Position numbers and translations under genes: made by a program
Assembly: GCA_902792985.1 (NCBI GenBank)
Contig: CADBBT010000013.1
Coordinates: 1 to 38,514, forward strand
Direction: 5' to 3'
From: Oscillospiraceae bacterium
GTDB taxonomy: Bacteria; Bacillota; Clostridia; Oscillospirales; Acutalibacteraceae
DNA length: 38,514 nucleotides
Shown: piece by piece, positions 23,168-32,337 of the stretch
How the letters are laid out: every line of letters begins with the position of its first letter
How positions within the stretch are numbered: the stretch's first letter is position 1
Notes under the pieces: model-generated
Told to the model about the DNA's origin: nothing
Database searches by the model: none
Seen by the model: the letters and a program-made list of their open reading frames with translations, nothing else

Positions 23168-24216
23168 TTAATCGGCGCAAAACAAAACAAATATGTGTCG
23201 GCGGTTTGCTGATCGGCTCCGACGCTCCCGTTTCGGTGCAGTCTATGTTGAACGTTGAGGCGCACGACATTCCCGGCAATGTGGCGCAGGCAAAAGCACT
23301 GGAAGCCGCAGGGTGTCAGATCATCCGCACTGCTGTGCCGGATCTTGACGCCGTTGCAACGATTTTCGCGCTGAAAGAGGCGGTGTCTGTACCCGTTGTT
23401 GCCGATATTCATTTCAACCATAAGATCGCCCTTGCCTGTGCGGACGCCGGTGTGGATAAGATCCGTATCAACCCCGGCAACATCGGCGCCGACGAAAACG
23501 TGAAGGCTGTGGCTGACAAGTGCCGCTTAAAGGGAATCCCTATCCGCATCGGCGTGAATTCCGGCTCGGTGGAAAAAGAAATCCTTGCAAAATACGGCGC
23601 GCCAACACCTGAAGCCATGTGCGAAAGCGCCATGTACCATGTGCGGCTGCTGGAAAAATTCGATTTTGACGATATCGTGATCTCCATCAAATCGTCGAAC
23701 GTGCAGTCCATGATCGAAGCCTACCGACTGGTTGCCGCGCAGTGCAACTATCCGCTGCACCTCGGCGTCACAGAATCCGGCACGGAGCACATGGGGCTGA
23801 TAAAATCCGCGGTCGGCATCGGCACGCTTTTGATGGAGGGCATCGGCGATACCATCCGCGTTTCGCTGACGGCCGATCCGGTGAAGGAGATCGCCGCAGG
23901 GTTCGACATTCTCGCTGCTGCCGGGCTGAGAAAAGATCGTCCGACCCTCGTCTGCTGCCCGACCTGCGGACGCACAAAGATCGATTTGATCTCTTTGGCG
24001 CACAGGGTCGAGGAACGGCTGAAAGACATTCACAAGCCGATCACCGTGGCGGTCATGGGCTGTGTCGTCAACGGTCCCGGCGAAGCGAAAGAAGCGGACG
24101 TCGGCATCGCCGGCGGTGATGGATGCGGACTTGTTTTCAAAAAAGGAGAGATCATCAAAAAGGTGGCGCAGGAAGAGTTGCTCGGCGCCCTGATGGATGA
24201 AATCGCGCTGTTATAA
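23164..24216 (+). CDS. ispG: 4-hydroxy-3-methylbut-2-enyl diphosphate synthase
   Basis: A 350-residue 4Fe-4S enzyme of the MEP pathway that reductively converts MEcPP to HMBPP. The N-terminal barrel includes SVQSMLNVEAHD, VADIHFNHKIAL, RINPGNIG and GVNSGSVEKE. The C-terminal cluster domain has CCPTCGRTKIDL and AVMGCVVNGPGEA, giving the three conserved Cys that bind the cluster, then ADVGIAGG. The length is typical of the short bacterial form. Translation is coupled to the upstream acetyltransferase by ATGA overlap; a longer in-frame reading from 23140 has no ribosome site. Confidence 0.97.
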   Translation: MINRRKTKQICVGGLLIGSDAPVSVQSMLNVEAHDIPGNVAQAKALEAAGCQIIRTAVPDLDAVATIFALKEAVSVPVVADIHFNHKIALACADAGVDKIRINPGNIGADENVKAVADKCRLKGIPIRIGVNSGSVEKEILAKYGAPTPEAMCESAMYHVRLLEKFDFDDIVISIKSSNVQSMIEAYRLVAAQCNYPLHLGVTESGTEHMGLIKSAVGIGTLLMEGIGDTIRVSLTADPVKEIAAGFDILAAAGLRKDRPTLVCCPTCGRTKIDLISLAHRVEERLKDIHKPITVAVMGCVVNGPGEAKEADVGIAGGDGCGLVFKKGEIIKKVAQEELLGALMDEIALL

Positions 24217-24228
24217 AAAGGAATTGTT

Positions 24229-27200
24229 ATGGAGTTTCATTCTTTATTCTCTGCGGTCCCGCAAGTAGCGAATCTGCTGCCGGAAGGGACCGAGGTTCAG
24301 GAATTGAATTTGAAAAAAGAAGCAAGGGCGCTGGATGTGACCCTTGCTTTGCCGCGTCTTGTCATCGGGAAAGACATTGCCGCGGTGCAGGAAGCACTGA
24401 AAACGGCGCTTGATCTTTCAAGTGTGACGTTGTCTGTCACAATGCCGCCGCAGTGCTTTTCCGAAGAATATTTTTCCACCCTTGTTGCCGAAGCTAGAAC
24501 GGCAATTGCACCGTCCAACGGTTTTTTCAACGACGCTTCCTGTGTGCTGCAGGGAAACGATCTTGTGATCACCCTGCGTCATGGCGGCGCAGATGTGCTG
24601 CGTCAGTGTGAGTGCGACGCGTTTTTGGAGCGTTTGATCGCGCAGCGTTTTTCGCGCAATGTAACTGTTCTTTTTGCCGGGCAGGAAGTCAACATCGATG
24701 ACGAAGATGTGGTCGCGATGATGAAAAACGCGGAAGAATCCAATCTGCGCGCCAAAGGCATCGACCCGGAAGAGGTGCGCGTGAGCAAGCCGAAAACCCA
24801 CCGAGTGATCGAGGGCGTACCGCTGTATCTGGAAACGGCAAAACCAATCTACGGAAACAAGATCACGAAAGATCCGAAACCCTTGTCCGAAGTCACCCCC
24901 GAGGACGGCTCCTGCGTTGTCTGGGGCACGGTTTTCAAATTTGATGCCCGCGAGACACGCGATAAGCGCTCAAATATTATCACCTTCAACCTTAGCGACA
25001 ACACCTATGCGTTTACCTGTAAGATTTTTGAACGCAAGGAAAACTGCGATCAGATCCTTGACAAGATCAAGGACGGTGTAACGCTGCTGCTGCGCGGCGA
25101 TCTGACCTATGATAAATTCTCCGGCGAAACCGTGATCTCTCCACGTGCGATCAGTTTGGTGGACAGGATCCCTCCCGTTGATGACGCAGAAGAAAAGCGC
25201 GTGGAACTGCATCTGCATACAAAGATGTCCATGATGGATGGTATGACCGACCCGGCAGTATTGGTTAAACGCGCAATTGCGTGGGGCCACAAGGCGATCG
25301 CCATCACTGACCACGGCGTTGTACAGGCGTATCCGGAAGCTGTGGCCGCCGGCGGCGATAAGATCAAGGTCATCCTCGGCATCGAAAACTATTTTATCGA
25401 TGACACCGAGGTGCCGTTTGAAACCTGGAAAAAAGAAAAGAAGGCGCGCTATTACCATATGATCCTGCTTGCGCGCAATAATACCGGTCTGAAAAACCTG
25501 TATCAGCTCATATCCAAATCCAACCTGCAATATTTCCACCGCCGTCCGATCATTCCGAAGAGCGAACTGATCAAACACCGCGAGGGGCTGCTGATCGGCT
25601 CCGCGTGCGAAGCCGGCGAAGTTTACCGCGCCATTGCGAGCGGCAAGAGCGACGAGGAGATACTTAAAATCGCATCGTTTTACGATTATCTTGAAATACA
25701 GCCCTGCGGCAACAATGCATATATGATCGAAAGCGACCGTTTTCCGGCGGTGAAGGGCATCTCTGACATTCAGGCGATGAATAAAAAAGTCATCCATACT
25801 GCTGACGCACTCGGCAAGATGACGGTTGCCACCTGCGACGTACACTTTATTGACTCGGAGGACGCGATCTACCGCGCAATTCTGATGGCCGGACAGGGCT
25901 TCCCTGACGCAGATAAGCAAGCGCCGCTGTTTTTCCGCAACACAAAGGATATGCTTGCGGAGTTCGATTATCTCGGTGAAGAGACCGCAAAAGAGGTTGT
26001 CATCACCAATCCAAACCGTATCGCGGACATGATCGAAAACATCAAACCAATTCCCAGCGGTAACTTCCCGCCGAGTATTGACGGTGCGGATGATGAGCTG
26101 AAACGCTTGTGCTGGGAAAAAACAAAACGTCTTTACGGCGATCCGGTGCCGGAATATGTTGCTAAGCGCTTGACGCGCGAGCTGGATTCCATTATTCACC
26201 ACGGCTTCGGCGTGCTTTACATGATTGCGCAAAAGCTTGTGAAAAACTCAGAGGACCACGGCTATCTTGTCGGCTCGCGTGGTTCCGTCGGCTCGTCTTA
26301 TGTTGCGAACGCCGCCGGCATTTCCGAAGTCAATCCGCTCGCGCCGCACTATCGCTGTCCGAAGTGCTGTCACACGGAATTCTTCCTCAACGGTGAAATC
26401 GGTTCCGGCTATGACCTGCCGCCGAAAGCGTGTCCCGATTGCGGCACAATGATGGAGCGTGACGGTCATGACATCCCGTTCGAGACCTTCCTTGGGTTCA
26501 AAGGTGATAAGAGTCCCGATATCGACCTGAACTTTTCGGGTGAATATCAGTTCTACGCGCACCGCTATACGGAGGAGCTGTTCGGCATCACCCATGTGTT
26601 CAAGGCCGGCACGATCGCGACCGTTGCGGACAAGACGGCTTACGGCTTTGTTAAAAAATATCTTGAAGAGCGCGGGAAAACCGTTTCGCGCGCGGAGGAG
26701 GATCGGCTCACACTCGGCTGTACCGGCATCAAACGCACGACCGGCCAGCATCCGGGCGGCATGGTCGTTGTGCCCAACTGCTTTGACGCGGAGGATTTCA
26801 CGCCTGTGCAGCATCCGGCAGATGACGCGAACAAGGGCATGATCACGACCCACTTCGATTTCCATGCTCTGCATGATACCATCCTCAAGCTCGATAACCT
26901 CGGCCATGATGTGCCGACACTTTATAAACACCTTGAAGATCTGACCGGGATCCCGGCTATGGAAACCGATATCTGCGACCCGCAGATCTATAAACTGCTT
27001 GAATCCCCGGAACCGCTCGGCGTCACAGCCGAGGACATCGACTGCCCGACCGGCACGCTGTCCATCCCTGAAATGGGTACCCCGTTCGTTATTCAGATGC
27101 TCCTGGATGCAAAACCGAAAAACTTCTCCGATCTGCTGCAGGTCTCCGGCCTTTCCCACGGCACAGACGTCTGGCTGGACAACGCGCAGGAGCTGATTCG

Positions 27201-27954
27201 CAACGGCACCTGCACGATCTCCAACGTCATCGGCACGCGCGACAGCATCATGGTTTATCTGATGCATAAGGGACTTGAACCGAGCATGGCGTTTAAAATC
27301 ATGGAGATCGTCCGTAAGGGCAAGGCGACAAAGCTGCTCACAGATGAACATAAGCAAGCGATGAAGGATCACGGCGTGGAGCAGTGGTACATTGATTCGT
27401 GCATGAAGATCAAATACATGTTCCCGAAAGCACACGCTGCTGCCTATGTCAGCGCTGCGCTGCGGCTTGGGTGGTATAAGATCTATCATCCGCTGGAGTA
27501 TTATGCCGCCTATATGACCGTGCGCGGTGGCGACCTTGACGCTGTGGCTGTGCTGGAAGGCAGAGATGCTGTGAAACGGCTGATGCAGGAGATCAAGCTC
27601 AAGGGCAAGGAAGCGCCGCCGAAGGAGCAGAATATGTATCCCGGTCTGCAGGTCGTCAACGAAATGATGGCGCGCGGCATCGAATTCTTACCCGTCGATA
27701 TCTATAAATCCGAAGCAACGACCTATCAGATCGAAGACGGAAAGATCCGAATGCCGTTCGGCGCACTCTCCGGCGTCGGTGATTCGGCTGCCATTGCGCT
27801 TGCGGACGCGCGGAAAAAAGGTGAGACCTTTGTTTCTGTGGATGATTACGCCGCAAAGACCGGCGCATCTTCGTCCGTGATCGACGCGCTGCGTCTGGTC
27901 GGCGCACTCAAGCATTTGCCGGAAACACGGCAGATCAGCTTGTTTGATTTTTGA
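24229..27954 (+). CDS. polC: DNA polymerase III alpha subunit, PolC type, lacking the inserted proofreading exonuclease
   Basis: A 1241-residue replicative polymerase, diagnostic of Bacillota. Domain order: N-terminal domain (1-200), OB fold (about 225-310, with VWGTVFKFDARE), PHP domain starting at VELHLHTKMSMMDG (H328, H330), polymerase palm with PDIDLNFSGE (catalytic D764 and D766), a zinc-binding pair CPKC...CPDC around residues 706-740, TGQHPGGMVVVP, and a C-terminal helix-hairpin-helix region. Typical PolC is about 1430 residues because a DEDDh exonuclease (VFDxETTG) interrupts the PHP domain. Here NYFIDDTEV runs into ARYYHMILLARN through about 12 residues, so that domain is cleanly absent and no ExoI motif exists elsewhere in the protein. 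The frame is otherwise intact, arguing against a random deletion. AAAGGA lies upstream of the start. Confidence 0.96.
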   Translation: MEFHSLFSAVPQVANLLPEGTEVQELNLKKEARALDVTLALPRLVIGKDIAAVQEALKTALDLSSVTLSVTMPPQCFSEEYFSTLVAEARTAIAPSNGFFNDASCVLQGNDLVITLRHGGADVLRQCECDAFLERLIAQRFSRNVTVLFAGQEVNIDDEDVVAMMKNAEESNLRAKGIDPEEVRVSKPKTHRVIEGVPLYLETAKPIYGNKITKDPKPLSEVTPEDGSCVVWGTVFKFDARETRDKRSNIITFNLSDNTYAFTCKIFERKENCDQILDKIKDGVTLLLRGDLTYDKFSGETVISPRAISLVDRIPPVDDAEEKRVELHLHTKMSMMDGMTDPAVLVKRAIAWGHKAIAITDHGVVQAYPEAVAAGGDKIKVILGIENYFIDDTEVPFETWKKEKKARYYHMILLARNNTGLKNLYQLISKSNLQYFHRRPIIPKSELIKHREGLLIGSACEAGEVYRAIASGKSDEEILKIASFYDYLEIQPCGNNAYMIESDRFPAVKGISDIQAMNKKVIHTADALGKMTVATCDVHFIDSEDAIYRAILMAGQGFPDADKQAPLFFRNTKDMLAEFDYLGEETAKEVVITNPNRIADMIENIKPIPSGNFPPSIDGADDELKRLCWEKTKRLYGDPVPEYVAKRLTRELDSIIHHGFGVLYMIAQKLVKNSEDHGYLVGSRGSVGSSYVANAAGISEVNPLAPHYRCPKCCHTEFFLNGEIGSGYDLPPKACPDCGTMMERDGHDIPFETFLGFKGDKSPDIDLNFSGEYQFYAHRYTEELFGITHVFKAGTIATVADKTAYGFVKKYLEERGKTVSRAEEDRLTLGCTGIKRTTGQHPGGMVVVPNCFDAEDFTPVQHPADDANKGMITTHFDFHALHDTILKLDNLGHDVPTLYKHLEDLTGIPAMETDICDPQIYKLLESPEPLGVTAEDIDCPTGTLSIPEMGTPFVIQMLLDAKPKNFSDLLQVSGLSHGTDVWLDNAQELIRNGTCTISNVIGTRDSIMVYLMHKGLEPSMAFKIMEIVRKGKATKLLTDEHKQAMKDHGVEQWYIDSCMKIKYMFPKAHAAAYVSAALRLGWYKIYHPLEYYAAYMTVRGGDLDAVAVLEGRDAVKRLMQEIKLKGKEAPPKEQNMYPGLQVVNEMMARGIEFLPVDIYKSEATTYQIEDGKIRMPFGALSGVGDSAAIALADARKKGETFVSVDDYAAKTGASSSVIDALRLVGALKHLPETRQISLFDF

Positions 27955-27968
27955 TCAAAAGGTGACGC

Positions 27969-28706
27969 ATGATTACATTGTTACCTGATGAACATCTGGA
28001 ACCCCTGGGCGGCGGACTTCAAATCGTCGTTTCGCCCGCACATATTTTTTCAACGGATTCTATTTTGCTTGCGCATTTTGCCGATATCCGCAAACGTGAC
28101 GTTGCCTGTGATCTCGGCACGGGCAGCGGCATCATTCCGCTGCTTTGGTGCAAAAAGGAAACAGGTGCGATCACCGCTGTGGATATTCAGGAAAAAGCCT
28201 GTGCGCAGCTCGAAAAGAGCCTTGCGCTCAACGGTCTGGCCCATCGCATCTCTGCGGTGCATACGGATCTTCGCGAAAAGCATCCGCTTTTGCCGCTGGC
28301 GAGCTTTGACCTTGTGACGATGAATCCGCCGTATCAGGCACTCGGCACCGGCATTGAAAGCAGCGCAAACAGCGATAAGTGCGCACGTCATGAGACTACC
28401 TGCACGCTGGAAGACGCTGCGAATGCGGCTGCGCGGCTGCTGCGGTTCGGCGGGCGGTTCTGTCTTTGCCAAAAACCGGAACGGCTGAGTGATGTGATCG
28501 TCGCGTTGCGTCAGGCAAAGCTTGAAGTCAAGCGGCTGCGCTTTGTTGTGCAGCAGGAGGGCCGCGCGCCGTGGCTTTTTCTTGCGGAAGGAAAACGCGG
28601 CGGAAAGCCGGGTTTACGCGTGGAGCCGCAACTTGTTTTGCAAAACAGCGACGGCAGCGACAGCGCGGAAATGGCTGCAATTTTTGGAAATTACAGGAAA
28701 GTGTGA
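27969..28706 (+). CDS. TrmN6/YfiC-like tRNA1(Val) adenine-N6 methyltransferase family
   Basis: A 245-residue Rossmann-fold SAM-dependent methyltransferase. CDLGTGSGIIPLL is SAM motif I and VTMNPPYQ is the NPPY motif of enzymes that methylate an exocyclic amino group of adenine. The N-terminal PAHIFSTDSILLAHF closely resembles the opening of the YfiC/TrmN6 group. Its place between polC and rsmI, 6 bases before rsmI, is the common yabB-yazA-rsmI-like neighbourhood of Bacillota. The start has AAAGGTG upstream. RNA substrate is assigned by family only. Confidence 0.88.
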   Translation: MITLLPDEHLEPLGGGLQIVVSPAHIFSTDSILLAHFADIRKRDVACDLGTGSGIIPLLWCKKETGAITAVDIQEKACAQLEKSLALNGLAHRISAVHTDLREKHPLLPLASFDLVTMNPPYQALGTGIESSANSDKCARHETTCTLEDAANAAARLLRFGGRFCLCQKPERLSDVIVALRQAKLEVKRLRFVVQQEGRAPWLFLAEGKRGGKPGLRVEPQLVLQNSDGSDSAEMAAIFGNYRKV

Positions 28707-28712
28707 GAAACT

Positions 28713-29552
28713 ATGCCCGGAACCCTTTATGTGGTCGGCACGCCGATCGGCAATCTCGGCGATCTTTCACCGCGCGCAAGAGATACACTCGAAACGGTCG
28801 ATTTCATCGCCGCCGAGGACACGCGTGTGACGCTGAAGCTGCTCAATCATTTTGATATAAAAAAATCGCTCGTCAGCTATTTTGAACATAACCGCCGCGA
28901 GAAGGGTGAATTGATCGTTTCCCGGCTGCTGGCAGGGGAGAACTGCGCGCTTGTGACTGACGCAGGCATGCCTGCAATTTCCGACCCCGGCGAGGATCTC
29001 GTGGATCTTTGCCATTTAAACGGTATCCCTGTCTGTGCTGTTCCAGGCCCGACTGCATTCGCAACAGCACTGGCGCTTTCGGGTCTGCCGGTCGGACGCT
29101 TTACTTTTGAAGGCTTCCTCAGCGTTAATAAGCCGAGTCGCCGCGCACATCTGCAATCGCTCGAAACTGAGTCGCGCACGATGGTGTTTTATGAAGCGCC
29201 TCATAAACTGATCCGTACGCTGCATGACCTTTTTGAAGCTTTTGGTGACCGCAGGATCGCGCTGGTGCGTGAGATCACAAAGATCCATGAAGAAGTGATA
29301 CGCACTTCACTGAAAGAGGCATTGACCCTTTATGACGAAGCACATCCACCGAAAGGGGAGTTCGTGCTTGTTGTTTGCGGAAAAGAAACAACGAAAGACA
29401 CCGTTACGCTGGAAGAAGCGATTGAACGCGCAAAAAAGCTGCAAAGCGAAGGCTTGGCGCCTTCTGCGGCAGCAAAACAGGCCGCAAAGGAGACCGGCTT
29501 TAAAAAAGGAGAATTATATCAGGCACTGCTTGAGAAAGGGGAAAACGCATGA
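28713..29552 (+). CDS. rsmI: 16S rRNA (cytidine1402-2'-O)-methyltransferase
   Basis: A 279-residue tetrapyrrole-methylase-fold enzyme that 2'-O-methylates C1402 in the ribosomal P site. Signature segments are LYVVGTPIGNLGDLSPRA, FIAAEDTRVTLKLL, LVTDAGMPAISDPG, VPGPTAFATALALSG and TMVFYEAPHKLIRTL. The extra C-terminal domain, with PSAAAKQAAKETGFKKGE, is the usual helical tail. Length is normal. The last four bases overlap the next gene (ATGA). Confidence 0.97.
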   Translation: MPGTLYVVGTPIGNLGDLSPRARDTLETVDFIAAEDTRVTLKLLNHFDIKKSLVSYFEHNRREKGELIVSRLLAGENCALVTDAGMPAISDPGEDLVDLCHLNGIPVCAVPGPTAFATALALSGLPVGRFTFEGFLSVNKPSRRAHLQSLETESRTMVFYEAPHKLIRTLHDLFEAFGDRRIALVREITKIHEEVIRTSLKEALTLYDEAHPPKGEFVLVVCGKETTKDTVTLEEAIERAKKLQSEGLAPSAAAKQAAKETGFKKGELYQALLEKGENA

Positions 29553-30163
29553 TCGATTGGTTCCGTCAATACTGGCCCTATGCGCTGGCGCTTGTTGCCG
29601 CGTGCATATTTGCGGCGTTTATGATCAAAAAGGCGGCTGCGGCATATCGCAGACATCAAACGGAATTTCACGCACAAGAATCCGAGATGCGCCGTCTGAA
29701 GGCGCTCAAGGAGCGCTATGTTCCGTTGACGAAAACGGCACTGGAAAAAGCCGAGCCGTCTGAATTGCTTGAAGGGACCGCGCTTGGATTGCAGCTGCAG
29801 CTGCAAAAACAGGAAAACATGGAGCGTGCGTTCCTTGCGCTTAACGAAGCACAGCAGTATATTTATACGCTGGATGTCTTCCTCTCCGACAAAACCGCAG
29901 AAAAGTTCTTTAAAGAGAACGGTCAGCTTCTGATTGGAAAAATCGTGCCGGCATTCCATGAAATCGGGCTGACTGAGTTTGAGAAAACAATAGATAAGCT
30001 CGCTGTGATGTTTGACGAAAACGATGAGACAACCTCGATCGACCGCACTTTTGTCTCTGCGGCAGATGAAGCTTTTTCCAGCGGCGATCTTTTAACTAAG
30101 ATTAAACTGCAGGGCGCAAACTATATTCAGAATCATCCAGAAATGTTTTGTGTAAACGATTGA
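29549..30163 (+). CDS. Single-span membrane-anchored hypothetical protein
   Basis: A 204-residue protein coupled to rsmI by ATGA overlap. One N-terminal membrane helix (YALALVAACIFAAFMI, about residues 10-26) is followed by a basic and helical region (KKAAAAYRRHQTEFHAQ) likely to form a coiled coil, then a mostly helical acidic domain. The topology suggests a small extracytoplasmic anchor with a cytoplasmic body, like LemA-type or divisome accessory proteins, but I see no family motif and do not assign one. It is the last gene of the housekeeping operon; the next gene's promoter overlaps its stop codon. Confidence 0.75.
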   Translation: MIDWFRQYWPYALALVAACIFAAFMIKKAAAAYRRHQTEFHAQESEMRRLKALKERYVPLTKTALEKAEPSELLEGTALGLQLQLQKQENMERAFLALNEAQQYIYTLDVFLSDKTAEKFFKENGQLLIGKIVPAFHEIGLTEFEKTIDKLAVMFDENDETTSIDRTFVSAADEAFSSGDLLTKIKLQGANYIQNHPEMFCVND

Positions 30164-30188
30164 CAGAGAAAATTTTTCATTGTATAAT
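30160..30188 (+). promoter_or_regulatory. Consensus sigma-A promoter for the lipoprotein gene
   Basis: TTGACA (30160-30165), 17 bases, TATAAT (30183-30188). All twelve positions match consensus. The -35 box overlaps the stop codon of the preceding gene. Confidence 0.93.
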
Positions 30189-30243
30189 ATTCTATCTGTT
30201 CTTGGTTTTCCGAATCCATCACTTCGCAACGGAGGCGATCCTT

Positions 30244-31149
30244 TTGAAAAAAGTTTTGGCTGTGGTGCTCGTTTTGTCGCTTGCAATTTGTTTTGCTTCG
30301 TGCGGCAAAGGGGATAAAGACACTACAACAACCGAAAACACGCTCACTGCGAGTATGCCGGATGTGTTTCCCACCGACGACAGTGAGATCGAGTCTGACA
30401 CAGACCCGCTGGATGTCTCTGTGAGCGCAGATGATTCTACGATGCTGTTGACAACACAAAGCGGACAAACGATGCCGACAGTCTCCACGACGGCATTTGT
30501 TCCGACACCTGTGACAACTGTGCCCACACAGCCGACACAACCGGGTTCCTTTACTGTCCCAACAATGAGCGCCCCGAGTGTGAATGTTTCCTCGCAGCCT
30601 TATACCTTCAGTACAGTTTCCGGCGGTGGAACGGTTCCTCCCTATGTTCCGACAACGCGGACAACGCCGACGTTCAATACGACCGGCTCTCCGTATACCG
30701 CAGTCACGCCTGCGCAGCCGACCGCACAGCCGACCACCAGAATGACGCTGCCGAGTCTGACCGTTACCAGTACAACCAGAACGACGACCGCTCCGACTAC
30801 GACCGGTCCTGTTACACGCAGTTCTAAAACTGTTGTGATCAATGATTATGCCACAACTGCCGACAGAAAGCTTGTCGTAACGATCGACCCGAAAGGCTGG
30901 GATGGTTCGTTCCAGAATAACAGTCAGAACATCACCGTCAAGGTGGACGGCGCAAGCAAAACGGCGCCTGCTTCGGTGAAAGCCAACGCGAAAAACGCGG
31001 ACGGCTGTCAATATATCACGATCGATTTGAGCGAACTTTCCGTACCCGAAGGCTCCAGCGTACAGTTCACGATTCCTTCGGCGTTTCTGCAAACGACCAA
31101 CGGTGCGCAGTATAACAGCGCATTTTCCGGCGCATACACGATGATGTAA
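30244..31149 (+). CDS. Predicted lipoprotein with long Thr/Pro-rich stalk and small beta domain
   Basis: A protein of about 301 residues starting at TTG 30244, with GGAGG eight bases upstream. Residues 1-20 (LKKVLAVVLVLSLAICFASC) form a lipoprotein signal ending in FASC, a slightly unusual lipobox with Phe at -3. Next comes a mucin-like low-complexity stalk of about 175 residues rich in Thr, Ser, Pro and Val (for example TTRTTTAPTTTGPVTRSS), with acidic residues in its first third. The C-terminal 100 residues (from KTVVINDYATTADRKL) look like a compact beta-sandwich. It is likely displayed on the cell surface; the stalk is a candidate for O-glycosylation. Function is unknown. A consensus promoter suggests high expression. 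Confidence 0.78.
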   Translation: MKKVLAVVLVLSLAICFASCGKGDKDTTTTENTLTASMPDVFPTDDSEIESDTDPLDVSVSADDSTMLLTTQSGQTMPTVSTTAFVPTPVTTVPTQPTQPGSFTVPTMSAPSVNVSSQPYTFSTVSGGGTVPPYVPTTRTTPTFNTTGSPYTAVTPAQPTAQPTTRMTLPSLTVTSTTRTTTAPTTTGPVTRSSKTVVINDYATTADRKLVVTIDPKGWDGSFQNNSQNITVKVDGASKTAPASVKANAKNADGCQYITIDLSELSVPEGSSVQFTIPSAFLQTTNGAQYNSAFSGAYTMM

Positions 31150-31176
31150 AACCGCTTTTATATGAAGGAGACCACC

Positions 31177-32079
31177 ATGTTGTATGACATTATCATCATC
31201 GGCGCAGGTCCTGCCGGTCTGACTGCAGCGATCTATGCGCGCCGTGCTCAAAAAACGGTTCTTGTACTTGAAAAAGAAACCTTTGGCGGACAGATCACCC
31301 ACGCACCGAAAGTGGAAAACTATCCGGGCTTTGTGCAGATGAGCGGCAACGAGTTTGCGGAGAAGCTGATTGAACAGGCGTTGAATCTCGAAGCGGAGAT
31401 CGAACTTGACGAAGCGAAAGAGATCATTGACGATGGCGAGGTTAAGCGAGTTCGTTGCGAAAACGCAGTCTATGAGGGCAAAACCGTGATCCTTGCTGCA
31501 GGGGCAAAGCATCGGCAACTCGGCATTGATCGTGAAGATGAGCTGACCGGTGCCGGCGTATCCTATTGCGCTGTTTGTGACGGTGCTTTTTACGCCGACC
31601 GCATCGTTGCGGTCATCGGCGGCGGCAATTCCGCACTGCAGGAAGCAGTCATGCTTTCCGAGCTTTGCTGTGAAGTGACGCTTGTGCAAAACCTTGCTTT
31701 TTTCACCGGCGAACAGCGACTGCTTGAGATTCTGCAGCAGCGAAAAAATGTAAAGTTCATCACGAACAGTGTGGTTGATTCATTGCACGGCGAAGACGTG
31801 CTCAATGAGATCACGATCAAAAATACAGTCACCGGGGAGTACACCGATCTCCCGGTTGACGGCATTTTCGTTGCTGTTGGACAGGAGCCCGAAAACGAAG
31901 CGTTTGCTTCTGTTGTGCCGCTTGACGCGCAAGGTTATGTGATCTCTGATGAGAACTGTACGCTTGGCAACGGCATCTTTGTTGCCGGCGACTGCCGGAC
32001 AAAGCGTGTGCGCCAGATCGCGACAGCAATCGGTGACGGCGCAAGCGCAGCGGTTGCGGCCTGCAGATATCTCGGTTGA
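31177..32079 (+). CDS. trxB: Thioredoxin reductase (NADPH/FAD)
   Basis: A 300-residue flavoprotein with an N-terminal FAD site DIIIIGAGPAGLTAAIYARR, the redox pair in SYCAVCDGAFY (CxxC), an NAD(P)H site VAVIGGGNSALQEA, and a C-terminal FAD motif GIFVAGDCR. The domain order and length match low-molecular-weight thioredoxin reductase. The start at 31177 has AAGGAG 6 bases upstream; an ATG at 31162 overlaps that site and is unlikely. It follows the lipoprotein gene by 27 bases without a clear terminator between, then a strong terminator ends the unit. No thioredoxin gene is adjacent, so electrons may pass to a distant partner. Confidence 0.95.
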   Translation: MLYDIIIIGAGPAGLTAAIYARRAQKTVLVLEKETFGGQITHAPKVENYPGFVQMSGNEFAEKLIEQALNLEAEIELDEAKEIIDDGEVKRVRCENAVYEGKTVILAAGAKHRQLGIDREDELTGAGVSYCAVCDGAFYADRIVAVIGGGNSALQEAVMLSELCCEVTLVQNLAFFTGEQRLLEILQQRKNVKFITNSVVDSLHGEDVLNEITIKNTVTGEYTDLPVDGIFVAVGQEPENEAFASVVPLDAQGYVISDENCTLGNGIFVAGDCRTKRVRQIATAIGDGASAAVAACRYLG

Positions 32080-32092
32080 ATCTATTAACTAT

Positions 32093-32126
32093 AAAGTACA
32101 GCTTTAACGGCTGTACTTTTTGTTTT
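32093..32126 (+). terminator. Rho-independent terminator after trxB
   Basis: AAAGTACAGC (32093-32102) pairs perfectly with GCTGTACTTT (32110-32119) around a seven-base loop and runs into TTGTTTTT. Confidence 0.92.
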
Positions 32127-32207
32127 TAAACGAATCGATAGAGCATTTCCTGCTTTTGACATAATCGTCGCAAAATAGTCACAAAAGATTCATAGGTAGT
32201 AAACACA

Positions 32208-32234
32208 TTGAAAACAGTTATTGTGTATTATAAT
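32208..32234 (+). promoter_or_regulatory. Possible promoter for the ligase-carrier-condensation operon
   Basis: A perfect TATAAT (32229-32234) has TTGAAA 15 bases upstream (32208-32213), a short spacer that would give a weak or activator-dependent promoter. The next 100 bases to the ribosome site are extremely AT-rich and contain AAAGATTTTTTAA twice (near 32238 and 32268). Confidence 0.5.
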
Positions 32235-32337
32235 TAAAAAGATTTTTTAATATTTTATTATTTTTTTAAAGATTTTTTAAGCTTTGTCCGTTAAAAACGT
32301 ATTTGGTATTTTTTGCAATGAAGAAAAGGGAACGTCT

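Noticed and set aside
30133-31689. 518-codon antisense frame over the lipoprotein and trxB
   Set aside because: It spans two well-supported genes and their promoter; its Cys/Arg-rich sequence is the reverse complement of Thr codons.
32156-32184. Perfect TTGACA after the trxB terminator
   Set aside because: No -10-like hexamer lies 16-18 bases downstream (TCACAA instead).
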